Shown: positions 23,401-35,551, counted from the stretch's first letter. The stretch is 48,244 bases of DNA from Ophiosphaerella korrae (GCA_028456385.1 JALNQF010000317.1:1-48244), one strand, 5' to 3'. The notes: generated by a model not told the origin, from the sequence alone. Numbers and translations are program-made.

Positions 23401-25599
23401 AATTAATTCTTAGGTTAGTTATTTATAACTATAGTATTCTTAGTATTATATCTTATTTATTATTAATTGTTGTTATATCTATAACTATATTCTTAATTAT
23501 TATCTCTTCTAGTTCTAGCGTAGAGGGTGTTGTCTTAAACCTTATAGGTTCCTAGAATAGTTTTCCTTTAATTATACTTAGTTATTAAGGGTACTTCTTT
23601 ATAGTATAAGTTATTCTTTAGTTTTCTATAAACTTCTTTAATATAAAGTTCTTTGTAGCTCTACTATTAATTATTAATTGTACTTTTCTTCTTTAATAAG
23701 TACTTATCTTCGTAATATATAGGCCTCTTATACCTTCTAGCCTTTCTTACTTTAGTATTTTTATAAATTATCTATCTTCTTAAGGCTATAGCCTTGTTTT
23801 AAGTTTATATTCTTTATATTTTAGATATTTATTATACTTGTATTTGTACTATAGTCTTCTTTAGACGTATTTCTTAGGTAGTTTTAGTCTAGGCCTTATT
23901 ACTACGTAACTTTCTTCTAGTATTATTTCCTATCCTTAGATATCTTCTACTAGAATTACTCTTATATAGTTATAGCCTCTTCTTCTTATAAGCTATACTT
24001 TGTTATTTACTTTAAGGTTTCTATATATTATACAATTCTTCTCTAGGTATAATATCTATAATACTTTAAAATATACTAGGTGCTTAGGATCTATTATTTT
24101 GTTATCTCCTTCTTAGTAACTATCTATTCTAAGTCTTGTATTTATTAAGACGTAGTATACTATTAGTACTTATAGTATATAGGCTTTATTAATTTATCGC
24201 GTTTTTCTTACAAAGAACTACTATTCCTTTTATATAAGTATTCTTTTTACTATAACTATATATTACTTTATCTATTCTTAAAATAGTATAAACTTTATTT
24301 CTTTAGGATTATATTCTTTCTAGTCTTTGTACGCTTCCTCTATACTTATAACTAGTAAGTATTTCTAAACAAATTTCTATTCTTTATTTTATTTCTCTAT
24401 ATCTATTATTATATAGCTATTATAGCTATATATATCTAGCTAGGCGTACTCTATACTTTTTATACTAACTTATCTTTTACTTTCTTATAGTCTTTTAGAG
24501 GAAGCTATAGTAGTCTCTTTATCTAGTACTAATCTTTTAGCCTAGATTAATAGCGTCTAAGGCTCTTCTCCTTCTAAGTCTTCTATTAGTAGGTCTATTA
24601 TATATACTGTTTTTTCTAGCTATACTTTTATTCTTTTTTTTATTACTACTACTCTATTCTTTTATAAGAACTATCCTACTCTCTATTTACTAAAAAGATA
24701 TATATAGTAGTTATCTTTATAATAAAAGGTCTAATAAAGTATTACGTATTATATTTCTTTACTCCTAGCTACTTTTTCCTAAGGTTTAGCCTATACTTAT
24801 AGTGTTTCTTTCTTTTTCTCTATTATCTTTAACTAAGTTTCCTTATCTTTTTTATAGTCTTTACTTTTATAGTCTTTTATATAGTGTCCTAGTTTCCTAT
24901 ATTTATAATATACTATATCCTTTTTCTTCTTTAATTAGTAGTCTTTTACGTAGTAGCTTTTCTTACTATAGTTAAAATACGTAAAGTCTTTATTCTTCTT
25001 TCTCTTTCTATCCTTGTTTACGTTAAGGATTATAAGGTCTCTAGTATCCTAGTTTCTAGTTTAGCTCCTATACTTATTCTTTTTCTATTCTTAAAAGTTG
25101 TTATTAATTTAGATTACCTATTATTTTAGAGCTTCTAGTATCCTAGGTTTCTCTATATATATTATTTTGTATTAGATTTTTACGTTTAGCCCTTGTTTAA
25201 ATCGTAATATAAGGGCTAATTTATTCTATTCTATATTTTAGCTTAGTTATTTAAATTATAATATATATTCTAGAATACTCTTATTCTATATAAGCCTTTT
25301 AAGTTTCTCTTTAGCTTATTAGGTAATATCTATATCTCTAAATACTACTCTTATTTGTTTAGTAAAGTATTTATAGCTTCTAAAAATAGCTCTAGTTTTA
25401 TCCTTTTAGGTTATTAGAGAATACGTTGTGTAATCTATCTAGTAGGGCTCGTACTATCTTATTACGTCTTCTTTAAGGTGTAGTCTAATATATATTACTT
25501 TCTTTTCTTCTATATTAAAGTGTAGTACTTATATATCTATCTAGAGTTGTACTAATACTATAAAGGGTCTTAATTTCTCTCTTATTCTATTAAACTTTT
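20441..25599 (-). pseudogene. Element D gag-pol, main part (continues at 32630-32912)
   Basis: The 3' nine-tenths of gag-pol lies here: chromodomain about 20469-20629, integrase about 20859-21769, RNase H about 21959-22329 and RT about 22599-23169 with Y-L-D-N at 22751-22762. The protease N-S-R is at 23660-23668, and the zinc knuckles are at about 24890-24990 with Cys changed to Tyr. All landmarks share one frame. The reading is interrupted at 25599 by element E; the target CTTTT at 25595-25599 is duplicated at 32625-32629. Compared with B, one codon is missing between knuckle and protease, as also in A and I. Confidence 0.87.
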
Positions 25600-26041
25600 T
25601 ATAATAGGCCTCTTGTCGTCGACTATAGGTGCCTGTCTTAAAGGGGGTTAGTAGATTACAAAGTAATAGTAAAGGCTTAGGGGTAATCTACAATAACTAT
25701 AAACAATAGAAGATATTTCGCAACTGTCTTGTATTAGCGTTCTGTAGTCAAAGGATTAAATTGCTAATACTATCTTAATAATGCGTATTACTACTACTAT
25801 ATACTTATACTTCTTAGCTAGCTTTGTGCTTCGTATTTACTAAGATCGTAAATCGCGAATTTATTACGTGCGCAAATTCGTGCTTTATATTTACTAAGAT
25901 TGTAAATTATAAATTTATTACGTGTCCTTATTATAGTTAGCTTCCTAGTTAAGTTCGTTACCTTATAGGTTGTATATATTATTATTATCTATAGTAGGGC
26001 TAATTAGTTTAAATTAGCTTTCCCTTGTTACTACTATAACA
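25600..26041 (-). repeat. Element E 3' LTR
   Basis: This is a reverse-strand LTR from TATAATAGGCC (ancestral TGTAACAGGCC) to CTATAACA. The B-type U3 module has two copies of the TTTACTAAGATCG / GAATTTATTACGTG unit at about 25820-25925. Differences from the partner at 32183-32624 appear to be all transitions. Confidence 0.93.
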
Positions 26042-26055
26042 CTATTCCCCTCTTT
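26042..26055 (-). other. Polypurine tract of element E
   Basis: CTATTCCCCTCTTT on the + strand is the exact complement of AAAGAGGGGAATAG, the tract found in element B. It directly abuts the 3' LTR. Confidence 0.8.
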
Positions 26056-26139
26056 AGGTAGGTTCTTATTTCTCTACCCTAGGCCTAAGGTTATTAGTCT
26101 AGTTTCTTTATTTATTTCTAGTTCTTTATTATTCTCTAT

Positions 26140-26700
26140 ATCTTTACATTCTAATTGCAACAAACTTCTTCTTGTTGCTTGTGTTATTTATAATAGAGTT
26201 AAAATGTTTCCTTACTCCTATTATACTTAGCTAAAACTTATATACCTTATGTCTTTAAAGGATAGCAAACACTATAACAAGTATATTCTAGCTAATATTT
26301 AATATAAGTGCACTCTATCTAGCGTTTCTCTTATAGAATATAAGTGTTTAATTTCTATATAGTCTCTTCTTACTAAGTTATATAAGGCGAGCTGTTAACT
26401 AGGCTTAAGAGATACTATTGTTATAGCTTATAGTAGCTAAGGCTAAGCGTAAGCTAACTCTTTATAAGCTAGTAAATCTTTATTCTTGTGTTAAGCGTCT
26501 TTGTAAGATAAAGGCTTATAATAACGCTAAATTGTCTAAATAGTCTTATACCTTAGAAGCTAAGATAGACTTTAAAGATGTAGTTTAGGCTGCTCTAGCT
26601 CCTATTGTATTAGGTGTTCCTAACGCCTCTCTATTTAGTAGTAGTATTGTTAGTTTTCTTAATTTGCTGTAAGGCGCTCTAAAAGGTTTTAATTTTAGAA
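26140..26700 (+). pseudogene. Antisense ORF of element E
   Basis: The first module is in the frame of 26156 (C-N-K-L-L-L-V-A-C-V-I-Y-N-R-V-K-M-F, then S-L-K-D-S-K-H-Y-N-K-Y and Y-K-C-T-L). The second module is offset by +1, from 26433 (V-A-K-A-K-R-K-L-T-L-Y-K-L-V, then R-L-C-K-I-K-A-Y-N-N-A-K-L-S-K). Stops are all of the TAA/TAG type. The +1 offset is the same as in A, D and I, so it is probably original: a small intron, a programmed frameshift or two adjacent ORFs. I see no convincing splice pair. Confidence 0.62.
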
Positions 26701-29700
26701 GTCCTCTAGTTTCTTAAGGTAGTTAAGGTTTTCCTCTAGTTCTTATATTTCTTCCTATAGTTATCCTTTTTCGTCTATACCTATCTATTTTACTATATAG
26801 TAGTTCCTGCTATTACAGAACTAGTATGCTAGGATTTCTTTAACTTCCTATTCTTCTTATTCTCTATACGTATCTACTTTGTATACTAGTAGCTCTACGT
26901 TCTATAGTGCTGTCTTAAGTAGCGCTACGTAGAAGGTTAAGTGTATCTTTATTTTATTTAGTAGCTTTAATTTAAATATAACTAGCGTAACTTTTCTTTT
27001 AATCTTGTATAGTCCTATCTTAACGTAGTCTAATTTTAAACTAGGTTGTTTACTTTTAATGTTCTTTCGTACTAACTATACTTTTTCTCTCTTTCTAAAT
27101 TAGGGTTCTTCCTTATACTTTTTGTTGTAGTACTTCGCTATTTAATTATATAGGAATTCTACATCCTATCTTAATTAGTTGTATATATCTCTAAGTCTAT
27201 TAGTAAAGTTTTCTCCTCTTAGGAACTAAGATGTCTAATTTCTTAGTATCTAGTATATATTAGGTTTAAATCTATAGTTCGCGAAGAAGAGTAATACTCT
27301 TGTTACTATATTCTTTGCGCTATTGTATACTAATTGTGCTATAGGTAGTAGCTATACCTAATTATTCTAGTTGTAGTTAAGGTAGTATCTTAGGTATTAT
27401 TCTACTATCTAATTTATTCGTTCTAACTATTTGTCTATTTATAAGTAATATACTATAGACATTGCGTATTATATTCCTAATTACGCTGTTATCGTTCTCT
27501 ATAGTTTTAATATAAATTGTATATCTCTATCTATAATAATCTTATCTAGTAGTCTATATTAACTAATTATAGTTTCTAGAATCTAGTATACTATAACCTC
27601 TATCCTACTTTTTTCTTTATATAGTCTAAAGTATGTATACTTTGTAAGTTTGTCTACTATTGTTAAGATTCCGTCGTATTTAACTCCTAATATTAGATCT
27701 TTAGACTTAGGTAACTTCGTAATAAAGTCTATTGTAATAACTCTTTATAGTTGTTCTAGTACTTCTATTAGTTGTAGTATTCTATATAGTATATATCTAT
27801 TGTATTTATTCCTTTAGCATTCTATATAGTCTTGTAGTACCTCTATTACTAGTTGTCTTGCTTTTAGAATATAGTAATCTTGTAGTAGTCTATCTAATAT
27901 TTTCTTAATGCCTTAGTAACTATATACTAGCAATTTATAGAATTGTCGTATAAATTCCCTTTAAATTTTTCCTAGAATATATATTCTTCTATATACTTGT
28001 GCAAGTCTATCTTAGATTTTAAGTTTCTCTATTTCTTTAGATACTTCTTATATTATTTTCTAAATCTATTCGTTTAGCTTATTACTTATCCTCTTAAGTG
28101 TTGCAGCTATCTTAGGTGTGTTTAGGACTAAATATCCTTCCTTGTTCTTAACTAGAACTATACTAGTAGCGCTTACTTCTTCTTATAAGTCTAGTCTTCT
28201 ACTTAGAGTATCTATAAATTAGTTGTCTTTCCCTTTTATATGTATAATTTCTATGTTAAATATTAATAAGTATTCCTACTATCTTGTATAGTATTATAAT
28301 AATTCTTTATTTATTATAAATCCTATAAGATTCTTGTAGTCTATATAGACCTTTGTCTAGTACTTTACTCCTTGTAGGTATACTCTCTATTGTTTAAATA
28401 CTTTATAGATTACTAGTATCTCTTTGTTATAGATTAGGTAATTAAGTTCTACTATTTTTATCTTCTTAGAGAAGTATTTAACTAAGTATTCCTTTTTAGT
28501 CTCTAGGTCTTCTTACATTAGTACTATTCTATAGACTAAGTTTAATACGTCTATTTTTACTATTACTAGTAGTTCTAGGTTATATATTCTAATAACTAGG
28601 TTTTCTATAAACTTCTTTTTTATTCTCTTAAATACTTTATCGCATTCCTTTATCTATTTAAATAGTATATCTTTTTTTATAAGTCTTGTAATTAGCTCTA
28701 TATCTTTAGAGTATCTTACTATTAACTTTCTACAAAAGTTAGCTAGCCTATAAAATTGTTGTACCTCTTTTAGGTTCTTTAGTATTAGCTATTCGTTAAT
28801 TAAGTTAATCTTTTCTAGGTTAATCTTGATTTTTCCTAGTTTAATAATAAATCTAAGGAAATCTATTTCTTTTATATAGAACTCGTATTTTCTTATCTTA
28901 AAAAACATTTTAGCTTCTACTAGTTTCTTTAGTACTTTGTATATATATTGCACGTGTTCTTCTTCCTCTTCTAAGAATATAAGGATATCGTCTAAGTATA
29001 CAAATATAAATATATCTAAGTACTCTCTTAGTACTATGTTAATTCTTTCTTAGAATGCTGCTAGTGCATTTATTAAGCTAAACAGCATAACTAAGTATTT
29101 GTATAGTCTATATTGTGTTCTAAACGCTATTTTCTATTTATCTCCTTTCTTAATTCTAATCTAGTAGTATATGTTTTGTATATCTAGTTTTGTAAAGATT
29201 TTTACTTTTTATAGCCTATCTTATATTTTATCTATTTATAGTAGTAGGTATTAGTTCTTGTTTATAATTACGTTAGTTTTTCTAAAATCTACGCAAGGTC
29301 TTTTATTACTTATTCCTTTTTTGTCTATAAATATTAATCTATATACTACTAAAGATTTAGATTCTCTTATCTATCCTTTCTTTATTGCATTCTAGATAAA
29401 TATTTATTTAATTTTAGATTCTTCTTCTATTTTTTAGTAAACTAGGCTCTATCTTACGTTCTTTTCTTCTTCTAGTTCTATTGTTAAGTCCTATAGTTAG
29501 TATTCTAGAAGGTAGTCTTCTAGCTCTATAAGCTACTTTTCCTATTTCTTATATTCTTCTAGGAATTCTCCTTTATAGGTACTTATATTAGCTTTTAGTG
29601 TATTAGTTTTACTATAACTAATTTTTCCTATTCTCTAATTAATGTGTAGGTTAGTTATTTATAACTATAGCATACCTAATATTATATCTTGTTTGTTATT

Positions 29701-32121
29701 AATTGTTGTTATATCTATAACTATATTCTAGATTTCTAGTCCTTCTAACCTTAGTATTGAAGGTACTGTCTCAAACTGTATTAGTTCCTAAAATAGTTTT
29801 CTTTCGATCGTACTTAGTTATTAAGGGTATTTCTTTATTGTATATTTTATTCTCTATATTTCTACAAACTTCTTTAATATAAAGTTTCTTGTAGCTTTAC
29901 TATTAATTATTAATTGTACTTTCTTTCCTTAGTATATACCTATTTTTATAATATATAGGCCTCTTATACCTTTTAGCCTTTCTTGCTTTAGCAATTTATT
30001 AAATTATCTATCTTTCTAGAGCTATAGGCCTACTTTAAGTTTATATTCTTCGTGTTTTAGATATTCGTCGTATATATATTTATACTATAGTCCTCCTTAG
30101 ACGTATTTCTTAGATAATTTTAGGCTAGGTCTTACTACTATATATCTATCTTCTAGGATTATTTCTTATCCTTAGATATCTTCTACTATAATTACTCTTA
30201 TATAGTTATAGCCTCTTCTCTTTATAGGCTATATATTATTATTTACTTTAGGGTTTCTATATATAATATAATTCTTATCTAGGTATAATATCTATAATAC
30301 TTTAAAGTATACTAGATGTTTTAGGTCTGTTATTTTGTTATCCCCTTTCTAGTATTTACTTCTACTAGGTATATCTATTATTAGAATATAGTATACTACT
30401 AGTACTCTTAGTATATAGGCTTCCTTAATCTATCGCGTCTTTCTTGTAAAGTATTACTATTCTTTTTATATAGGTATTCTTCCTACTATAACTATATATT
30501 ACTTTATCTATTCTTAAAATAGTATAAACTTTATTTCTTTAGGATTGCATTCTTTCTAGTCTTCGTACGCTTCTTCTATACTTATAACTAGTAAGTATTT
30601 CTAAACAAACTTCTATTCTTTATCTTGTTCCTCTATATCTATTGTAGTATAGCTATTATAACTATATATTATTAGCTAAGTATATTCTATATCTCTTATA
30701 CTAGCTTATCTCTTACTTCCTTGCAGTCCTTTAGAGGGAGCTGTAGTAGTCTCTTTATCTAGTACTAGTCTATTAGCCTAGATTAATAGTACTAGAGGCT
30801 CTTCCCCTTCTAAATCTTCTATTAGTAGGTCTATTACTTAGGCTATATCTTTTAGCTAAGCTTTTATTCTATCTTCTTTTATTACTACTACTCTATATCT
30901 ATACTTTTATAGAAACTATACTACTCCTTATTTACTAGAAAGATATATATAGTAGTTGTTGTTATAATAAAAGGTCTAATAGAGTATTATATATTATACT
31001 TCTTTACTCCTAGCTACCTTCTCCTAAAGTTTAGCCTATACTTATAGTGTTTCCTTCTTCTTCTTAGTTGTTTTTAACTAAGTTTCTTTCTTTAGGTCCT
31101 TATTTTTATAGTCTTTTGTAAGGTATCCTAGTTTTCTATATTTATAACATGCTATATCCTTCTTTAACTTAGATCTATAATTCCTTACGTAGTAGCCTAG
31201 TTTGCTATAGTTAAAACACGTAAAGTCTTTATTCTTTTTCTTTTTTTTATCCTTATTAGCGTTAAGGACTATAGGGTCTCCCTTATTATAGTTCTAGGTG
31301 TAACCTCTATATTTGTTCTTCTTCTATTCTTAAAGATTATCGTTAATTTATATTACTTATTACTTTAGGGCTTCTAGTATTTGTAGTTTCTCTATATATA
31401 TTATCTTGTATTAGATTTTAGAGTTAAGTCCTTGTTTAAATCGTAATATTAAAGCTAACTTGTTCTATTCTATATTTTGTAATAGTTGTTTAAACTATAA
31501 TACGTACTTTAGAATACTCTAATTCTATATAAGCTTCTCTAGTTACTCTTTAGCTTATTAGGTAATATCTATGTCTCTAAATACTACTCTTATTTGTTTA
31601 GTAAAGTATTTGTAACTTCTAAAGATAGCTCTAGTTTTATCTTTTTATATTATTAGAGAGTATATCGTATAATCTATCTAATAAGGTTTATACTATCTTA
31701 TTATATCTTCTTTAAAGTATAATCTAATATATATTACCTTCTTTTCTTCTGTGTTAAAGTGTAGTACTTGTACATCTATCTAGAGTTGTGCTAATATAAT
31801 AAAAGGTCTTAGTTTTTCCCTTATTCTATTAAACTTCTTAAGTATAGGTATCTTTAGTAGTTTCTTTGTTGCGCTTATCTCTAGGCGTTACGTAATTAGT
31901 TCTATCTAGTTTTATCTTTTAATAATAGCTTTAATTTGTACTTTGTTCTATTTTACATAATCTTGCAGTTCCTTATTCTATATTTCTAAGGCGTTAATTA
32001 CTATCTTTATATCCTCTTTATCGTTAATTAGTTTGTTTATATAATCCTTAATCGTTTCCTATATAGTGCTATCTAACTTATAACTACTCCTAGGGGCTTT
32101 ACTTGTTAAACTTTCTACTAT
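26677..32121 (-). pseudogene. Element E gag-pol polyprotein (one frame, RIP-inactivated)
   Basis: One frame runs from ATA at 32119-32121 (probable former ATG) to the chromodomain at about 26705-26865. The zinc knuckle at about 31150-31220 keeps one Cys (31216-31218). The protease triad D-S-G is N-S-K at 29896-29904. RT spans about 28835-29405 and keeps Y-L-D-D at 28987-28998. RNase H is at about 28195-28565. Integrase is at about 27095-28005, with its first catalytic Asp (27727-27729) intact. The chromodomain reads E-V-K-E-I-L-A-Y, then N-Y-Y-I-V-K, the fold that in chromoviruses directs integration to histone-marked chromatin. Inactivation is by in-frame stops only; I found no frameshift. 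Confidence 0.9.
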
Positions 32122-32182
32122 TGTATTAGCTAGACTATACGCTACTTACGCTTCGCTTCTTGTAATAACTAAATTAGTAAGG

Positions 32183-32624
32183 TGTAACAGGCCTCTTATC
32201 GTTAACTACAGGTGCCTATCTTAAAGGGGGTTAGTAGATTACAAGGTAATAGTAAAGGCTTAGGGGTAATCTATAATAACTATAAACAATAGAAGATGTT
32301 TTACAACTATCTTGTATTAGCGTTCTATAGTTAAAGGATTAAATTACTAATACTATCTTAATAATGCGTATTACTACTACTATATACTTATACTTCTTAG
32401 CTAGCTTCGTGCTTTGTATTTGCTAAGATCGCGAATTACGAATTTATTACGTGCGTAAATTCGTGCTTTATATTTACTAAGATCGCGAATCGCGAATTTA
32501 TTACGTGTCCCTATTATAGTTAGCTTCCTAGTTAAGTTCGTTGCCCTATAAGTCGTATGTGTTGTTATTATCTGTAGTAGGGCTAATTAGTTTAAATTAG
32601 CTTTCCCTTGTTACTACTGTAACA
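32183..32624 (-). repeat. Element E 5' LTR
   Basis: This LTR is 442 bp and runs from TGTAACAGGCC to TGTTACTACTGTAACA. The last 16 bases (32609-32624) form a perfect 6-bp-arm inverted repeat, TGTTAC-TACT-GTAACA, at the outer LTR end. It is followed by the CTTTT duplication. Many CpG-containing U3 blocks remain (GATCGCGAAT, ATTACGTGCG). Confidence 0.93.
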
Positions 32625-32629
32625 CTTTT

Positions 32630-32973
32630 TAAGAATAGGTATCTTAGGTAGTTTCTTTGTTATACTTATTTTTAGTTATTAAGTAATTAGCTCTATCTAG
32701 TTCTAGCTTTTAATAATAGCTTTAATTTATACTTTATTCTATTTTAAGTAATCTTGTAGTTCTTTATTCTACGTTTCTAATACTTTAATTACTATCTTTA
32801 TATCTTCTTTATTATTAATTAGTTTATTTATACAATCCTTAATTGTTTTCTATATAGTACTATCTAACTTATAACTACTCCTAGAGGCTTTACTTATTAA
32901 ACTTTCTACTATTGTATTAGCTAGACTATACGCTACTTACGCTTTGCTTCTCGCAATAACTAAATTAGTAAAG
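32630..32973 (-). pseudogene. Element D leader and gag N-terminus (5' part cut off by E)
   Basis: This is the continuation of D gag upstream of the E insertion. A probable start ATA lies at 32910-32912, 61 bp inside the 5' LTR edge, exactly as in A, B and E. It then reads through the N-terminal gag helix region to 32630. Joined across E it is in frame with 25594 and below. The 61-bp leader (32913-32973) holds the shared AACTAAATTAGTAAAG block. Confidence 0.8.
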
Positions 32974-33432
32974 TATTACTAGCTTACTAGAGTTAACTTC
33001 CTAATAGCCTAAAAGGAGTTAGTAGATTACAAGGTAATAGTAAAAGCTTGTATTATAATCTATAATAACTATAAACAATAGAAGATATTTTACAACTATC
33101 TTATATTAGCGTTCTATAGTTAAGGGATTAAATTACTAATACTATCCTAATAATGCGTATTACTACTAACTATATAGTAATAATATTTTAGCGGCTTTAT
33201 TACTTTGTATTTACTAAGATTGTAAATTTATAAATTTGTTATATAATAGCTTTACAACTTTATATTTACTAAGATTGTAAATTTATAAATTTATTACGTG
33301 TCTATATTGTAATTAGCTTTCTAGTTAGACTTATTATCTTATAGGTTGTTACCCTACTTATCCTATACTTTATTAGTAGCTAAGCGTAGACTAATTAGTT
33401 CTATCTTAGTTTCTCTTATTACTATTATAATA
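32974..33432 (-). repeat. Element D 5' LTR
   Basis: This 459-bp LTR runs from TATTACTAGC to TATAATA (CA changed to TA) and is directly followed by the target duplication ATAAG at 33433-33437. The D-type U3 module is at about 33195-33300. It has the same length as the partner LTR 19347-19805. Confidence 0.92.
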
Positions 33433-33437
33433 ATAAG

Positions 33438-35551
33438 AACCTAATATACTTTATAACAAGTAAGAAGTTAAAAGATAAGTAGATATAATAGTTAGAACTA
33501 CTAGGATAGTATAAATTTAAGATCTAGTACGTACTAGGTAAGGAAAATAGCTAAGTAGACGTGCTTAGCTAAAGATATAATATTATAAGAAAGAGATAAG
33601 TAGTAAAAGAAGCTATACTCTAAGATAATAAATAAAAATACTAAGTACTAAATATATAACTAGTAAAAGAATAAAAAATTAACAACTTAGTTAAGATTAT
33701 AAATAAAGTTCTAGAAGAATTATAAGAAGTAATTATATAATAATACTATAATAACTTAGTATATAGGTACTTAGGGATTATATAGACTATAGAACTAATC
33801 TAGAGAAATTATAGATTTAGTAAGATAAAAGAGAAAGTAACGTAGTTTATTAAAGAATACGTAAATTACTAGAAGAATAAGTATAAGATATATATACTCT
33901 ATAGAGAAATATAAGTAATTAAAATACTAGAAAAACTATAGATAGATATTATAATAGATTTTATTATAGGACTACTAATATTAAAAGACCTAGTAATAAG
34001 AATAGGATATAATATAATAATAGTAATTATAGACTAATTTATAAAATATACTAAGATAAAGAAATTCTAAAGTAACTATATAGTAAATTAGCTAGAATAC
34101 GTACTACTAGACGTACTAATACAAAGATATAAAATACTAAAAAGTATTATTAGTAATAGAGATAAGCTTTTTACATCTAATTATTAGATAATACTACTTA
34201 TAGTAATAGAGATAAAAAGGAAGCTATTAATAGCCTATTATCTATAGATAGATAGATAGAGTAGACTAATAGAATATTAAAAATATACCTAAGGATTTAT
34301 AGTAATTAGAAGTAAAATAATTAAGTATTACTATTACCTATAGTATAATTAGTATATAATAATAAGTACTTAGAAGTAATAAGTAAAATACTATATTTTG
34401 TAAACTATAAGATATACCTTAAATTATTTAAGAGAATACTACTAGGACTTAAGATAAAAGTAGTATTAGTTAGAGTTAAAGATATATAAGAACTCTATAA
34501 TAAGATAAGATAAAAACTAAAGAAAGCTTAAAAATAAAGTATTTTATATATTAATTAAAAAAAAAAAATAGTACTTTAGCTAAAAGAAAGAGATAAAGCG
34601 TATCTTTATATAAAGAATCTATAGATAAAGTAACTTAGTAAAGGACTAGACTATATTAAGGTTAGACTATTTTTAGTTAAAGAAGATAATAGGCTAGTAA
34701 TAAAAATACTAGAACTACCTAAGAATACTAAGGTATACCCTAAGTTCTATATAAGCTTACTAGAACTAGCTAAGCTAAAAATACTAGTATAGCGACAATT
34801 CTAATATTAGAAGGAAGAGAATAATAAGTTTAAAGTTAAAGACTTATAAAGATATTAAAAAATAAGACGTAATACCTTCTAAAGTATATAGTTTCTTTAG
34901 AAGTAGCTAGTAAAATAAAAAGGCTACCTAGTAAGTAAAAATATATAGGAACCTAAAGCTAATCTATAGAATTATTAGTAAATACTTAAGAAAGTAAGAA
35001 ATAAGTATAATATACTAGGATATATAGGAACCTAAAGCTAATCTATAGAATTATTAGTAGAAGAAAGTTCTATAATAAACCTAAATACATAGAGCCTATA
35101 AAGTACTCTTAGTTATAATAAATTTATCTAATAAGCTAATAGTAGACTAGATAGTAGAAGAAGAGGTAATATTAATAGTAGTAGTAGAATAGTTAAGAAC
35201 TTACGCTAAAACCTTATTACTTTCTTACTCTAACTCTAACACTAGGTATAAGGCCTTGTAATAAGTACGCTCTTTAGTAGATTTTAATATTTTCTTATTA
35301 TATAGTAAATAAGTAATAATAATAGTATAGTAGAGTATTATAAAAAAAAGAATAGTAAAAAAGGAGTAAGTAGTTACTAAAGAAATATAAGTACTAAAAG
35401 CTTATAAGGAGGTAAACTATTAAAGAAGAGAAGTAAGAGAGAGTAGCTAATAAGCTCTTAAGTAGTAAGATATAACTTATAAGAAGGTAAATAATATTTA
35501 GAGTTAGTTTAGCTAATAAAGTTTAAGATCTCTAAGACTAATAAGCTCTTA
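33438..35551 (+). pseudogene. Element C RNase H end, integrase, chromodomain and 3' region
   Basis: The sequence resumes C pol in register across the D insertion (K-N-L-I-Y-F-I-T-S-K, then I-Q-Y-V-P-G-K-E-N, the RNase H/tether motif). The integrase first Asp is at about 33957 (I-I-D-F-I-I-G-L). The second motif reads S-N-R-D-K-L-F-T-S, where the catalytic Asp is now Asn. The GPY-like segment (L-D-Y-I-K-V-R, P-K-F-Y-I-S-L-L-E) precedes a chromodomain at about 34830-35000. After about 35060 it is purine-rich with no domain I recognise. It ends at 35551 where element G begins, so the C 3' LTR is not seen. Confidence 0.78.
34941..35059 (+). repeat. 40-bp direct duplication in the element C chromodomain end
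   Basis: An identical 40-bp block occurs at 34941-34980 and 35020-35059 (79 bp apart). It encodes Q-E-P-K-A-N-L-Q-N-Y, the W-E-P-E-x-N-L part of a chromodomain. The identical copies in an otherwise heavily mutated element suggest a local duplication after RIP, or conversion. Confidence 0.8.

Larger units (their letters stand above)
25600..32624 (-). mobile_element. Ty3/Gypsy chromovirus copy E (full length, nested in D, TSD CTTTT)
   Basis: E is a 7,025-bp minus-strand element inside the gag of D, with perfect 5-bp duplications CTTTT at 25595-25599 and 32625-32629. Removing it restores the sequence ATTAAACTTTTTAAGAATA, found uninterrupted in element A (about 7664-7682). The LTRs are 442 bp each. 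The internal region is 6,141 bp and collinear with B at all landmarks checked (gag start, knuckle, protease, RT, integrase, chromodomain), with no net indel. E is the least mutated minus-strand copy and belongs to the same subfamily as B. Confidence 0.95.
19347..33432 (-). mobile_element. Ty3/Gypsy chromovirus copy D (full length, split by E, TSD ATAAG)
   Basis: D is a minus-strand element with LTRs of 459 bp each (19347-19805 and 32974-33432). It is flanked by perfect ATAAG duplications (19342-19346 and 33433-33437) in the RNase H region of element C. It is interrupted by element E at 25600-32624. Without E and one CTTTT copy it is about 7,056 bp. Its LTR is D-type: it shares ends and the TATAGTTAGTAGTAAT block with the others but has its own two-copy U3 module around a TTTACTAAGATTGTAAATTT core. 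Confidence 0.94.
8448..35551 (+). mobile_element. Ty3/Gypsy element C (older, divergent host element, in three pieces)
   Basis: C is a plus-strand Gypsy element distinct in sequence from the A/B/D/E superfamily. It consists of 8448-9169 (gag), 16202-19341 (gag end, protease, RT, start of RNase H) and 33438-35551 (RNase H end, integrase, chromodomain, 3' region). Removing B with one CTATA copy, and D with one ATAAG copy, rejoins its coding sequence smoothly: the RNase H sequence crosses the D junction in register, and gag keeps one frame across the B junction. No LTR of C is in the window. The 5' side is cut at the element A boundary and the 3' side by element G. Confidence 0.85.

Noticed and set aside
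26380..26440. Spliceosomal intron joining the two antisense-ORF modules
   Set aside because: GT...AG pairs exist, but the candidates are very short or give the wrong phase (a 50-nt candidate does not shift the frame by +1), and no clear donor or branch consensus is seen.
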